A stretch of DNA of 25,093 nucleotides from Nitrospirota bacterium (lineage in GTDB: Bacteria; Nitrospirota; UBA9217). Location: NCBI GenBank assembly GCA_023229435.1, contig JALNZF010000037.1:1-25093 (forward strand), in the 5' to 3' direction. The position numbers and the translations under genes were made by a program. Of this stretch, positions 14,294 through 22,558 are shown piece by piece. A model generated the notes under the pieces. That model worked only from the letters and a program-made list of their open reading frames with translations, was not told the DNA's origin and made no database searches. The stretch's first letter is position 1. Each line of letters starts with the position of its first letter.

Positions 14294-14499
14294 CAACGGA
14301 CAAGTAAAGGAGATTCGTAACTACTCAGCGTGGCCGCAAAAGAACGCAAAGAACCCAAAGAAAAAACCTGAAAGCATGTATTCCAGTTTTAATTCTCTCT
14401 GCGATCCTGGAGCCTGTCCTCGAAATGTGTTATCGGGGGTTCTTTAGCGGCTAACAGATTTCTACCTGATTTGACCTGAGAAGATACGGAGAATCAACA

Positions 14500-15798
14500 A
14501 TGGCTCAAGGAAACTTATCTTTGCGTGAGACTTCGCGTTACTGGCTGAAACTGGGGTTTATCAGCTTCGGCGGCCCCACCGGCCAGATCGCGATGATGCA
14601 CAAGGACCTGGTCGAAAAAAAGAAGTGGATCGCCGAAGACCATTTCCTTCAGGCGTTGAACTTCTGCATGCTCCTGCCCGGACCGGAGGCGCAGCAGCTC
14701 GCCACCTACATCGGCTGGCTCCTGAACGGGAAGTGGGGCGGGATCATTGCCGGCGGACTGTTTGTTCTCCCCTCCATCTTTATCCTGTGGCTGCTCGCGT
14801 GGATGTATGCGTCTCTCGGAAGCGTGCCCGCAATGGCGGCGCTCTTCTACGGTTTGAAACCCGCAGTCGTGGCCATTGTTCTTGAGGCGGTGTTGCGCAT
14901 CGGCAGGAAAGCGCTCAAAACAAGATTTCTGTACTTTCTTGCCGCGGGGGCCTTCATCGCGATCTATTTTTTCAATGTACCCTTTCCGATCATCATTCTA
15001 TCAGCCGCGATTATCGGATACGTTGCCGGGACTTTGGCGCCGCGATTATTTTCATTAACACCGGTAAACAACACAGCCCCTGCAGCAATCACGATCATTT
15101 CAGAAAAAGCCGCTCTGTCCCGCAGTCTCGGATGGCGGCGCTTTGTTAAGGTATTTTTTGTCTTCATCGGCCGCTGGTCTTTCCCCATCGTGATACTCGG
15201 TTTATGGCGAGGCTGGAACGATACCTTCATTGATATCGGCGTACTGTTCAGCAAGGCGGCGGTCGTGACCTTCGGCGGCGCCTATGCCGTACTTGGGTAT
15301 ATCAGCCAGCAGGCTGTAAGCCACTACCACTGGATCATGCCCGAGCAAATGATGGACGGTCTGGGTCTGGCAGAGACCACGCCGGGTCCGCTCATCATGG
15401 TGAACCAGTTCGTGGGATACCTTGCGGGATATTATTATGCCCAGGGGATTCCCCCGGCGCTTGGCGGCGCAATCGGAGGACTGCTTGCCACCTGGGTGAC
15501 CTTTATCCCTTCGTTCATGATGATCTTTCTCCTGGCGCCCTATATTAAGACACTCCGCAAGAACAAACAACTGGCAACCGCTCTCTCGGCCATCACCGCA
15601 TCAGTCGTCGGTGTCGTGCTGAACCTTGCGGTGTTTTTTACGCATCACACATTGGCGCCTGATATCGGTGGATTTAACTGGTATGCGCTCGCGGCGGCCG
15701 CGATCGCCTTCATCGGAATGCAATTGTTCAAGTGGGGCATGATCCCGGTGATCGCAGGATCTGCAGTCGCCGGATTTGTCTGGAAAATATTGATCTGA
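14500..15798 (+). CDS. chrA: Chromate efflux transporter ChrA
   Basis: Inner-membrane CHR-family protein of 432 aa, the long two-domain form, exporting chromate from the cytoplasm. Each half carries the CHR signature. First half: LGFISFGGPTGQIAMMHKDL and FCMLLPGPEAQQLATYIGWL (residues about 17-75). Second half: AAVVTFGGAYAVLGYISQQA and GLAETTPGPLIMVNQFVGYL (about 252-308). About ten hydrophobic helices are visible. ATG 14500 follows ACGGAGA. It probably shares the chr promoter with chrB, though the 206-bp gap could hold another start site. The next gene starts 18 bp downstream and is likely in the same transcript. Confidence 0.93.
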   Translation: MAQGNLSLRETSRYWLKLGFISFGGPTGQIAMMHKDLVEKKKWIAEDHFLQALNFCMLLPGPEAQQLATYIGWLLNGKWGGIIAGGLFVLPSIFILWLLAWMYASLGSVPAMAALFYGLKPAVVAIVLEAVLRIGRKALKTRFLYFLAAGAFIAIYFFNVPFPIIILSAAIIGYVAGTLAPRLFSLTPVNNTAPAAITIISEKAALSRSLGWRRFVKVFFVFIGRWSFPIVILGLWRGWNDTFIDIGVLFSKAAVVTFGGAYAVLGYISQQAVSHYHWIMPEQMMDGLGLAETTPGPLIMVNQFVGYLAGYYYAQGIPPALGGAIGGLLATWVTFIPSFMMIFLLAPYIKTLRKNKQLATALSAITASVVGVVLNLAVFFTHHTLAPDIGGFNWYALAAAAIAFIGMQLFKWGMIPVIAGSAVAGFVWKILI

Positions 15799-15816
15799 TA
15801 TCACAGGAGGTTAACG

Positions 15817-16371
15817 ATGAAACAAGTAGCTGACTTGGCGGTACAATTTATGGCGGCATCAGCACGCACCGCGCCGAAGGCAGGAGGAAAAGATTTTCTG
15901 GAAATCGTGGTGATCACCAAGGATGAAGATCTCAAGAAGATCGCCGGCGCTATGAAGGAGTACGCGCCAAAAAGCACGAATGAGGCCTTCTGGCTCCGGG
16001 ACGCTTCGAACATCGAGAACTCACAGGCGCTGCTGCTTATCGGTCTTTCCAAACCCGTGACCGCGGGGTATGACTGCGGGGCCTGCGGGTGGCCCACGTG
16101 CGCCGAGTTCACCAAGAACAAACAGATGAAGACAAAGGAAATGGGATACACCGGACCGCACTGCGTCATGCGGATGATGGACATCGGCGTAGCCCTCTCG
16201 TCCGCGGCAAAGACCGCAAGCATCCATAACGTGGACAACAGGGTGCAGCAGCGCGTTGGAGCGGCTGCACGGGCGCTGGGATTAATCAAGGCCGAGGTGG
16301 CAATGGGAATACCCGTCAGCATCGGCGGCAAGAGCATTTTCTTTGACCGACAGGCGCCGGCGAAACATTAA
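15817..16371 (+). CDS. DUF2148 ferredoxin-domain protein
   Basis: 184 aa. A probable [4Fe-4S] site is formed by Cys87, Cys90, Cys95 and Cys116 (YDCGACGWPTC and TGPHC), matching the DUF2148 family of uncharacterised ferredoxin-domain proteins. The N-terminal part is alpha/beta (FLEIVVITKDEDLKKIAGAM). The C-terminus SIGGKSIFFDRQ is family-typical. Function unknown; such proteins are common in anaerobes and may act in redox or cofactor chemistry. AGGAGGT precedes ATG 15817, and only 18 bp separate it from chrA, which would suit a reductive step linked to chromate stress, though that is speculation. Confidence 0.85.
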   Translation: MKQVADLAVQFMAASARTAPKAGGKDFLEIVVITKDEDLKKIAGAMKEYAPKSTNEAFWLRDASNIENSQALLLIGLSKPVTAGYDCGACGWPTCAEFTKNKQMKTKEMGYTGPHCVMRMMDIGVALSSAAKTASIHNVDNRVQQRVGAAARALGLIKAEVAMGIPVSIGGKSIFFDRQAPAKH

Positions 16372-16394
16372 GAGAATATTGTACCCACCTCAAT

Positions 16395-16415
16395 CCTCTC
16401 CCCGTTTGGGAGAGG
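16395..16415. repeat. Short palindromic repeat CCTCTCCC-N5-GGGAGAGG
   Basis: Perfect 8-bp stem with a CGTTT loop, followed by GCTGGGGTGAGGGGG. This is the widespread CTCACCCCAGCCCTCTCCC-type dispersed hairpin, here in the 83-bp gap between the DUF2148 gene and the MFS gene. It could act as a weak terminator or mRNA-protecting structure. Confidence 0.7.
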
Positions 16416-16454
16416 GCTGGGGTGAGGGGGATTTTCAGATAAAAGAGAATAACC

Positions 16455-17666
16455 ATGTCAAAATTGCTGTCACCCTTCACTGCGCTCTGCATCGTGGGAT
16501 TCTTTGCCCGGCTGTCCTATGCCCTTGCGAGAAGTCCGGTGCTTCCTCTCTTCGCCCTCTACCTTGGCGCAGGACCAGAGGCCATCGGGTTCGCGGTCGG
16601 AATATCGACCGTAACCGGGATCTTCTTCAAGCTTCCTGCCGGCGCTCTCTCGGACATCATAGGCAGGAAGAAGACCATGCTCATCGGGCTGCTCTTCTTC
16701 GCCTTCATGCCCTTTGCCTATCTCTGGGTCGAGAGCTATTATCCGCTGATTATCATCAGATTCATTCACGGGCTTGCGACAGCCATCTACGGCCCGGTCT
16801 CCATGGCGGTGGTTGCCGACGTGGCGGGTGCCAAGAAAGGCGAGATGCTGTCGTGGTTCTCGTCCATCACGATCATCGGAAACCTCCTGGGCGCTCCCTT
16901 GGGCGGGTTCATTCTTCACCATAGTCCAGGCGCGTCGAGTCCCTCTCTTTCCGACTTTCAGAGCGCCTATCTCCTGAGCGGTATCGCCGGGATGATGTCT
17001 CTGCTCCTGGCGGTCAATATTCTGCGCGGCGATGGGCATGGTGAAGACGGGAAAAGCCTGAAAGAGGCGTACAGCCGGTTCAGTTCCGGCATCAAAGAAG
17101 TGATGAGTGACAAGCGGGTGGTCATCACCTCCGGCATGGAAGGTTTGCAGAATCTCACGGTGGGCGCGCTGGAGGCGTTTCTTCCGATCTATGCGGTAAC
17201 CAGAGCAGGGTTGAATGAATTCCAGGCCGGACTTCTCTGGGGGGTCCAGATCGTGGTGACCATCATTTCGAAGCCGGTCATGGGAAGGACATCCGACCGG
17301 TTCGGAAGAAAACCATTGATCGTGGTCGGAATGGTCCTCTGTGCGGGGGCCTTCGGGGCCATCCCTCTCCTGAAGGACTTTTATTCTCTGATGATCGCAG
17401 CCATATTCTTCGGTTTCGGCGAAGCCTTCGTGACATCCTCGTCCGCAGCCCTTGTGGCGGACGTCTGCAAGGAGAAGCACTTTGGCACTGCCATGGGAAC
17501 GTTCGGCACGATCTTCGATATCGGCCACGCATCAGGCCCCATTCTGGCGGGAATTCTCATCGCCCGCTATGATTATCTCCATGCATTCTGGTTCATGGCC
17601 GCGCTTCTCGTCCTTGCGGTTCCGGTGTTCGTTGCAAATGTGAAAATCGAAAGGGGGGCAGTATGA
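16455..17666 (+). CDS. MFS-family efflux transporter
   Basis: 403 aa with twelve predicted helices. Motif A is present in both halves: AGALSDIIGRKKTMLIG (about residues 63-79) and GRTSDRFGRKPLIVVG (about 277-292). RFIHGLATAIYGPVSMAVVADV and AFVTSSSAALVADVCKEKHFGTAMG are typical of MFS drug exporters. The substrate is unknown. The ribosome site (AAAAGAGA) is weak. The stop overlaps the start of the HD-domain frame by 4 bp (ATGA), so the two were translationally coupled. Confidence 0.85.
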   Translation: MSKLLSPFTALCIVGFFARLSYALARSPVLPLFALYLGAGPEAIGFAVGISTVTGIFFKLPAGALSDIIGRKKTMLIGLLFFAFMPFAYLWVESYYPLIIIRFIHGLATAIYGPVSMAVVADVAGAKKGEMLSWFSSITIIGNLLGAPLGGFILHHSPGASSPSLSDFQSAYLLSGIAGMMSLLLAVNILRGDGHGEDGKSLKEAYSRFSSGIKEVMSDKRVVITSGMEGLQNLTVGALEAFLPIYAVTRAGLNEFQAGLLWGVQIVVTIISKPVMGRTSDRFGRKPLIVVGMVLCAGAFGAIPLLKDFYSLMIAAIFFGFGEAFVTSSSAALVADVCKEKHFGTAMGTFGTIFDIGHASGPILAGILIARYDYLHAFWFMAALLVLAVPVFVANVKIERGAV

Positions 17667-18169
17667 CCTATGCCATCAATCATGCTGACATTGATCTGCT
17701 GAGAAGCGCCGGCGTTTCCGAGGACGACATCACCCACAGCGTGCATGTGGCAGAAAAGGCACTGGAGATCGCACATCGCATCGGGGGGAGGAACATCCAC
17801 CAGGAGCTGGTTGGGAGGGGCGGCCTCTTCCATGACCTTGGCACGTCAAAGACGCACGAAATGGAGCACGGGAAGATCGGCGCCGAACTTGGCTGCAAGA
17901 TCGGACTGCCCCGGGAGATATGCGACATTATGGAGAAACACATTCGCGGCGGTCTTGCCGAGGCAGAAGCTAACGAGCTGGGTTTGCCGGTCAAGGACTA
18001 TACCTAGCGAAGACTGGAAGAGCGGGTCGTGATCTACGCAGACCGGCTGGTGGATATCATCTATGACGGCATTGTCACGCTCAAGACTGAATTCGAATCA
18101 GAGACCCGGTTCGAAGCGATCCCTGTATCATTCCTGAACAGAACAGGGTTGGTATTCTTTCTGTTTTAA
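17663..18169 (+). pseudogene. HD-domain phosphohydrolase interrupted by an in-frame TAG
   Basis: The first 114 codons encode a normal HD domain: candidate His25/His28 (THSVHVAEKA), His57-Asp58 (GLFHDLG), His69 and His93. Then TAG at 18005-18007 interrupts. The same frame continues after it with LEERVVIYADRLVDIIYDGI, the expected next segment, which holds the Asp that usually completes the HD metal site. Homology appears to end again near 18115, and the frame stops at 18169 (PVSFLNRTGLVFFLF looks foreign). If only the first 114 residues are made, the final metal ligand is lost. It is coupled to the MFS gene by an ATGA overlap. Amber read-through or a sequence error are alternatives. Confidence 0.7.
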
Positions 18170-18277
18170 TTTGCAGTTCTTGCACGTCACCTTGCTCCAG
18201 GAAGACTCGAAAAGAACGGTTGACGTGAGAGCCCGTCCGCATACCGCAAACCAGCCGTGCGGAAACAGCTTTTTCAT
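18128..18277 (-). CDS. Tiny zinc-ribbon-like protein, 49 aa
   Basis: Minus-strand frame beginning MKKLFPHGWFAVCGRALTST, then FESSWSKVTCKNCKLKQKEY. The pattern H-x5-C-G-R-x17-V-T-C-x2-C (His7, Cys13, Cys33, Cys36) is typical of small zinc ribbons found near phage and accessory genes. No strong ribosome site is visible, which lowers confidence. It overlaps the antisense tail of the broken HD gene, so its arrival or expansion may explain the loss of that gene's C-terminus. Confidence 0.5.
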   Translation of the reverse strand: MKKLFPHGWFAVCGRALTSTVLFESSWSKVTCKNCKLKQKEYQPCSVQE

Positions 18278-18482
18278 ATGGACAACTTTGGTTATTTTCA
18301 TCAGTCAAACTTTTCCAAAATGGCAAGAAAAATTCTCAAGGCGGAAGCGTTTTAGACAGGATATCAGGATTGACGGTAGTTTATTAAAAGCCTTTATCCG
18401 ATTTCGCTTAGAAGCGCCTACTTTTGGTATCCTGCCCGCGGCCGCTGGCCATAATCCTGTCAAGAATGACCTTTTCCCCGGA

Positions 18483-18836
18483 TTATTGTTTCACTTTCAA
18501 AAGGGTTATAAGATCATCATATTCATACGGTTTCAGCAGGAAAGCATCCGCTCCCGCCGCAAGAAACTCCGCTCTTCTGTCGTCCGAGCTTACCCCGATA
18601 ATGACCGACGCGGGGAACCGCAGGCGAAGGTGTTTCGTCGCCTCCGCCCCGTTCATGTTCGGCATGCGGTAATCGGTGATGATGATATGAAAATCGTCTT
18701 CCGCCGCAACAGCCAGAGCCGACGGCCCGTCCTCGCAGTCACATACTTCGAATCCGTCAGCCTCAAGCGCATGGCACAGACATTCTCTGACCAGCAAGGT
18801 ATCTTCGATAACAAGAACGGTTCTTTTGCATTTCAT
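18483..18836 (-). CDS. Stand-alone CheY-like response regulator receiver
   Basis: 117 aa, one receiver domain and nothing else. Acidic pocket Glu11-Asp12 (VIEDTLLVR), phospho-acceptor Asp55 (IIITDYRMPNMNG), Ser83/84 in GVSSDDRR and Lys102 in FLLKPYEYDDL. All key residues are present, so it should be phosphorylatable. The output domain and cognate kinase are not in the window. Cys-rich spots (Cys3, 21, 32, 34) are unusual but of unclear meaning. Its start is divergent from the XRE gene across 221 bp. Confidence 0.88.
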   Translation of the reverse strand: MKCKRTVLVIEDTLLVRECLCHALEADGFEVCDCEDGPSALAVAAEDDFHIIITDYRMPNMNGAEATKHLRLRFPASVIIGVSSDDRRAEFLAAGADAFLLKPYEYDDLITLLKVKQ

Positions 18837-19057
18837 GTCTTTCCCTCCCTCGGCTCAGTCGTCGTTAATTTATGTGAAAGGCTATGATGCCGCGCGAACC
18901 GTCCCTTGACGGATTGCGCGTATGCGGCGGAATGTTCACGCTCCGCTTGCGATGCGATACAGAATGAATTATTATGCCACTTATGGTTGTGCCAGTCAAT
19001 CTAAAATACAACCACGGGTTGATAGACTTTTGAGGCGATATTTTCTAAAGTACACGC

Positions 19058-19411
19058 ATGAAGTATGAAAACAAACGTATCGGACAGATCATCAAAGAAG
19101 CCAGAAAAGCGCGCGGCATGACCCAGATGAAGTTGTCGGAGCTGATCGGCGTCTCCTATCAGCAGGTGCAGAAGTACGAGAAGGGCAGCGACAACATCAG
19201 CGTGGAAAGGCTGAAGCAGATCGCAAAGGCCGTCAACGTGCCGGTAACGCTTTTTTTCCCCGGGGCGGCGGAGGCGGTGGCGGAAGCTCCGGCGGTATAC
19301 GCAAAAACGTCGGAAGATGAAGCGGCGCTCCTGGAGTTGTACCGGCGTATAAAATCCAGGAAGGCCAAAAAAGCGGTGATAGAACTCCTGAAGACCTTTA
19401 CGGCAAAATGA
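19058..19411 (+). CDS. XRE-family HTH transcriptional regulator
   Basis: 117 aa. The HTH_3 domain spans about residues 7-62: IGQIIKEARKARGMTQMKLS, then LIGVSYQQVQKYEKGSDNIS and RLKQIAKAVNVPVTLFF. The C-terminal half is a short Ala/Glu linker and a helix (ALLELYRRIKSRKAKKAVIELLKTF). No Shine-Dalgarno site is visible before ATG 19058, so initiation may be leaderless or weak. It lies 104 bp upstream of the restriction-modification gene on the same strand and could act like a controller protein, although it is longer than classic C proteins (~80 aa). A chromosomal XRE regulator unrelated to the neighbour is also possible. Confidence 0.83.
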   Translation: MKYENKRIGQIIKEARKARGMTQMKLSELIGVSYQQVQKYEKGSDNISVERLKQIAKAVNVPVTLFFPGAAEAVAEAPAVYAKTSEDEAALLELYRRIKSRKAKKAVIELLKTFTAK

Positions 19412-19481
19412 CGCCGAAGGTCACGCTGTCGTCAAAAAGAACTTTTGTTTCCGGAAGTTTGATGATATGATATCCCCGTTT

Positions 19482-19497
19482 GTAGGGGTTTCCCTAC
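19482..19497 (+). promoter_or_regulatory. Small hairpin just upstream of the RM gene
   Basis: GTAGGG-N4-CCCTAC ends 18 bp before ATG 19516. It could be a controller-protein box or a leader hairpin limiting translation; the symmetry is clear, the role is not. Confidence 0.35.
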
Positions 19498-19515
19498 GAC
19501 TTCTGGTGGGGTATC

Positions 19516-22500
19516 ATGGCTGATCTCAATACGTTCCGGGAGAACCTGCATTCCCTTGTCTCGAAGTTCGAGCAGGACAAAAACCATTACCTCCAGCAGG
19601 GCTATCCCGAAGCCCAGGTACGGATCGACTTCCTCAACCCATTTTTCGATGCTCTCGGTTGGGACATCGAGAACAAGGCCCACAAGCCGCCCCATGAACG
19701 CGACGTGATCGTCGAGCTTTCCCCGGAAACATCCCTTCGGCCTGATTACAACTTCCGCATAAACGGCAACACCAAATTCTTCGTCGAGGCCAAAGCCCCG
19801 TGGGTGCCGCTCGACGATGTGAACCACATCATGCAGGCCAAGACCTACGCATGGTCAACCAAGGAAGTCTCGTTCGTCATTCTCACCGACTTTGAGCAAT
19901 TCAAACTCTTTGACGCTTCACTAAAGCCGAATCCCAAGTATCCGCAGGAAGGCCTTCTCTATAATTTCAAGTACGTTGATTATCTCGCCAACATCGAGAA
20001 ACTGTGGGAGCTTTCCAGGGAGAGGGTTACACAAGGTTCTCTTGAAGCCCTGCTTCCCCGGGACCCGAAGAGCAAACGCCTGAGAATCCCGCCGGACAAG
20101 TCTTTCCTCGAAGACCTGACCGGGTGGCGCACCGAACTTGCCAAGGACATCAACAAGCGAAATCACGAGCTCGACGTTCATGTGCTGAATGATGTGGTCC
20201 AGAAGCTGCTTGACCGCATCATCTTCATCCGCATTGCAGAAGACCGGAAGATCAGGCCGGAGCGGGAGCTGTGGGAGATTGTGGCGCAATGGCGGGAAGA
20301 GGGCAAGCGCAAGTCCATGATGCCCGCCCTCGTGGACCTCTTCCGCGAGGTGAACGACGACCTGAACGGAGATATCTTCAAGCCCCACGCCTGCGAGAGC
20401 GTGGAGGTTGATTCCGATCTCCTCTCCGACATCATAGACAATCTCTATTTCCCCAAGACCCGCTACCGTTTCGACGCCATCGGCGTGGAGCTTTTGGGCA
20501 GCATCTACGAGCGTTATCTCGGCAGCACCATCCGCGTCACGCCCCAACGCGTGAAGGTGGAGGAAAAGCCGGAGGTAAAGAAGGCCGGCGGCGTTTACTA
20601 CACGCCGAAGTTCATTGTCGATTATATCGTTAAGAACACCGTGGGCAAACTTATCGAGGGAAAGACCCCGAGGCAGATCGAGAAGATAAAGATACTCGAC
20701 CCGGCGTGCGGTTCAGGCTCGTTCCTACTCGGGGCTTATCAATACCTTATCGATTACCACCTCCGCTATTACCGCGATCACCCCAAAGACGCCCAGACCC
20801 TTTTTCTGGATATCTACGCAAAGGTGAACCCCGAAGACCTGGCTTTGCCGCTTCACGAAAAGGCAAAGATACTCAGGAACAACCTTTTCGGCGTGGATAT
20901 TGACGCCCAGGCAGTAGAAGTCACGATGATGAGCCTTTACCTCAAGGCCCTCGAAGGAGAGCGCGGCATGTTGCCGCGCAAGCAGCATCTTCTCCCGGCC
21001 CTCGGCAACAACATCAAGTGCGGCAACAGCCTGATCGGATATGACATTGTTGACCCCTCTTTGTCCACCCTTAGCAAGGGGGGAACTCAAGGGGGGTTCT
21101 TCGCCCTGGATGATGATGCGAAAGACAGGGTCAATCCCTTTGACTGGACATCCAAGACTGCCGGATTCGGCGAGATCATTGAGAGCGGCGGCTTCGACGC
21201 GGTCATCGGCAACCCACCGTATGTAAGGCAAGAGCTGCTCGGTGATTTCAAGGGTTATTTCCAGCAGCATTACGAAGTCTATCACGGAACGGCCGATCTC
21301 TACGCCTACTTCATCGAGAAGGGCGTATCGCTTCTCAGAAAAGATGGCCTCTTTAGCTATATCGTCGCCAACAAGTGGATGCGAGCAAATTACGGTGAGC
21401 CGCTCCGCAAATGGATGAAGAAACAGCGCATTGAGGAAATAACCGACTTCGGCGATTTGCCTGTATTCGAGACTGCGACGACCTATCCCTGCATCCTGCG
21501 TATTCGGAAGGGCTCCGCAGCAAGCAAGTTCACCGCTACACAAGTAAAGACGCTCGAATTCAATGACCTCGCCGACTATGTGAATGAAAACTCTTATACT
21601 GTTTTTAAACCAGCTCTTAACGATGAAGGGTGGTCCTTGGTTAATGAGCAAGCCCAGTCGCTACTGACCAGATTGCAGGGAATTGGAGTTCTGCTTGGTG
21701 AATATGTAAAGGGACAGATGTACAGAGGTGTATTAACCGGTCTTAATGACGCTTTTATCATAGATGCAGAGACCAGAAACGAGCTCATTAAAAAAGATAA
21801 AAAAAGTGTAGAGTTGATTAAACCCTTTTTGTTTGGACGTGACATAAAGCGCTATGAAGAGCCACGTACCAGCAGCTATTTGATTTTCGCTCGACGTGGT
21901 ATTGATATAAAGAAGTACCCTGCAATTGAAGAACATTTGTTGCCATTCAAGAAGCAGCTCACACCAAAACCCGCAGATTGGAAAGGCGGCGAATGGCAAG
22001 GACGAAAACCAGGATCGTATAAGTGGTATGAAATCCAGGATTCAATTGATTATTATGAAGAGTTTGATAAGCCCAAGATAATGCTACCGGATATTTCCGT
22101 AAGGGGCAATTTTACACTCGACCAGAACAGTGGATATTTTTCTGCCAATACAACGTACCTCATTATCAGTGACGATAAATATCTGATAGGTATTCTGAAC
22201 TCAGCGCTGATGACATTCTTCTATAAAAACTCCTTCGCTGCCTATCGAGGAGGGTATCTAAGATTTTTTACTCAGTATCTTGAAAAACTGCCCATCCGCA
22301 CCATCGACTTCAAAAATCCATCCGAAAAATCCGCACACGACAAGCTCGTCTTCCTCGTTGACAGCATGCTCGCCCTGCATAAGAAGAAAGCCGATCTTCC
22401 TCCGTCCGCCCAACGCGAAAAGACCGAACGCGAGATCGCAGTGACGGATGAAAAGATTGATGAGATCGTGTATGGGTTGTATGGGATAACGGATGAGGAG

Positions 22501-22524
22501 AGGCGGATTATCAATAATAAGTGA
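19516..22524 (+). CDS. Type IIG (Eco57I-like) restriction-modification enzyme
   Basis: 1002 aa single-chain RM protein. The N-terminal nuclease (about 25-130) has a PD-(D/E)XK-like core: Asp77 (RPDYNF), then Glu91-Ala-Lys93 (FFVEAK), preceded by RIDFLNPFFDALGWDI. A helical linker follows. The N6-adenine methyltransferase shows motif I DPACGSGSF (395-403), an N-terminal approach GGVYYTPKFIVDYIVKNT, and catalytic motif IV NPPY (566-569). The C-terminal target-recognition region (TaqI-like, about 720-960) contains FLFGRDIKRYEEP and YFSANTTYLI. It cuts and methylates the same asymmetric site, specificity unknown. The C-terminal third is AT-richer than the rest, so specificity may have been swapped. 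Residues about 513-529 are a translated dispersed repeat. Confidence 0.9.
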   Translation: MADLNTFRENLHSLVSKFEQDKNHYLQQGYPEAQVRIDFLNPFFDALGWDIENKAHKPPHERDVIVELSPETSLRPDYNFRINGNTKFFVEAKAPWVPLDDVNHIMQAKTYAWSTKEVSFVILTDFEQFKLFDASLKPNPKYPQEGLLYNFKYVDYLANIEKLWELSRERVTQGSLEALLPRDPKSKRLRIPPDKSFLEDLTGWRTELAKDINKRNHELDVHVLNDVVQKLLDRIIFIRIAEDRKIRPERELWEIVAQWREEGKRKSMMPALVDLFREVNDDLNGDIFKPHACESVEVDSDLLSDIIDNLYFPKTRYRFDAIGVELLGSIYERYLGSTIRVTPQRVKVEEKPEVKKAGGVYYTPKFIVDYIVKNTVGKLIEGKTPRQIEKIKILDPACGSGSFLLGAYQYLIDYHLRYYRDHPKDAQTLFLDIYAKVNPEDLALPLHEKAKILRNNLFGVDIDAQAVEVTMMSLYLKALEGERGMLPRKQHLLPALGNNIKCGNSLIGYDIVDPSLSTLSKGGTQGGFFALDDDAKDRVNPFDWTSKTAGFGEIIESGGFDAVIGNPPYVRQELLGDFKGYFQQHYEVYHGTADLYAYFIEKGVSLLRKDGLFSYIVANKWMRANYGEPLRKWMKKQRIEEITDFGDLPVFETATTYPCILRIRKGSAASKFTATQVKTLEFNDLADYVNENSYTVFKPALNDEGWSLVNEQAQSLLTRLQGIGVLLGEYVKGQMYRGVLTGLNDAFIIDAETRNELIKKDKKSVELIKPFLFGRDIKRYEEPRTSSYLIFARRGIDIKKYPAIEEHLLPFKKQLTPKPADWKGGEWQGRKPGSYKWYEIQDSIDYYEEFDKPKIMLPDISVRGNFTLDQNSGYFSANTTYLIISDDKYLIGILNSALMTFFYKNSFAAYRGGYLRFFTQYLEKLPIRTIDFKNPSEKSAHDKLVFLVDSMLALHKKKADLPPSAQREKTEREIAVTDEKIDEIVYGLYGITDEERRIINNK
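21053..21102. repeat. Dispersed G/C-run repeat inserted in frame in the RM gene
   Basis: CCCCTCTTTGTCCACCCTTA, then GCAAGGGGGGAACTCAAGG and GGGGTTC. On the minus strand it reads PPLSSPLAKGGQRG, the peptide hallmark of the CCCCCTTNNTAAGGGGG-type dispersed elements found in many bacteria. It sits in the variable linker between motif I and NPPY and keeps the reading frame. Confidence 0.7.
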
Positions 22525-22558
22525 CGCAATAGGATATTGGGAGGAAACGAACACTATT

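Noticed and set aside
16470..17528. 352-codon minus-strand frame inside the MFS gene
   Set aside because: Charged low-complexity shadow of a clear 12-helix transporter.
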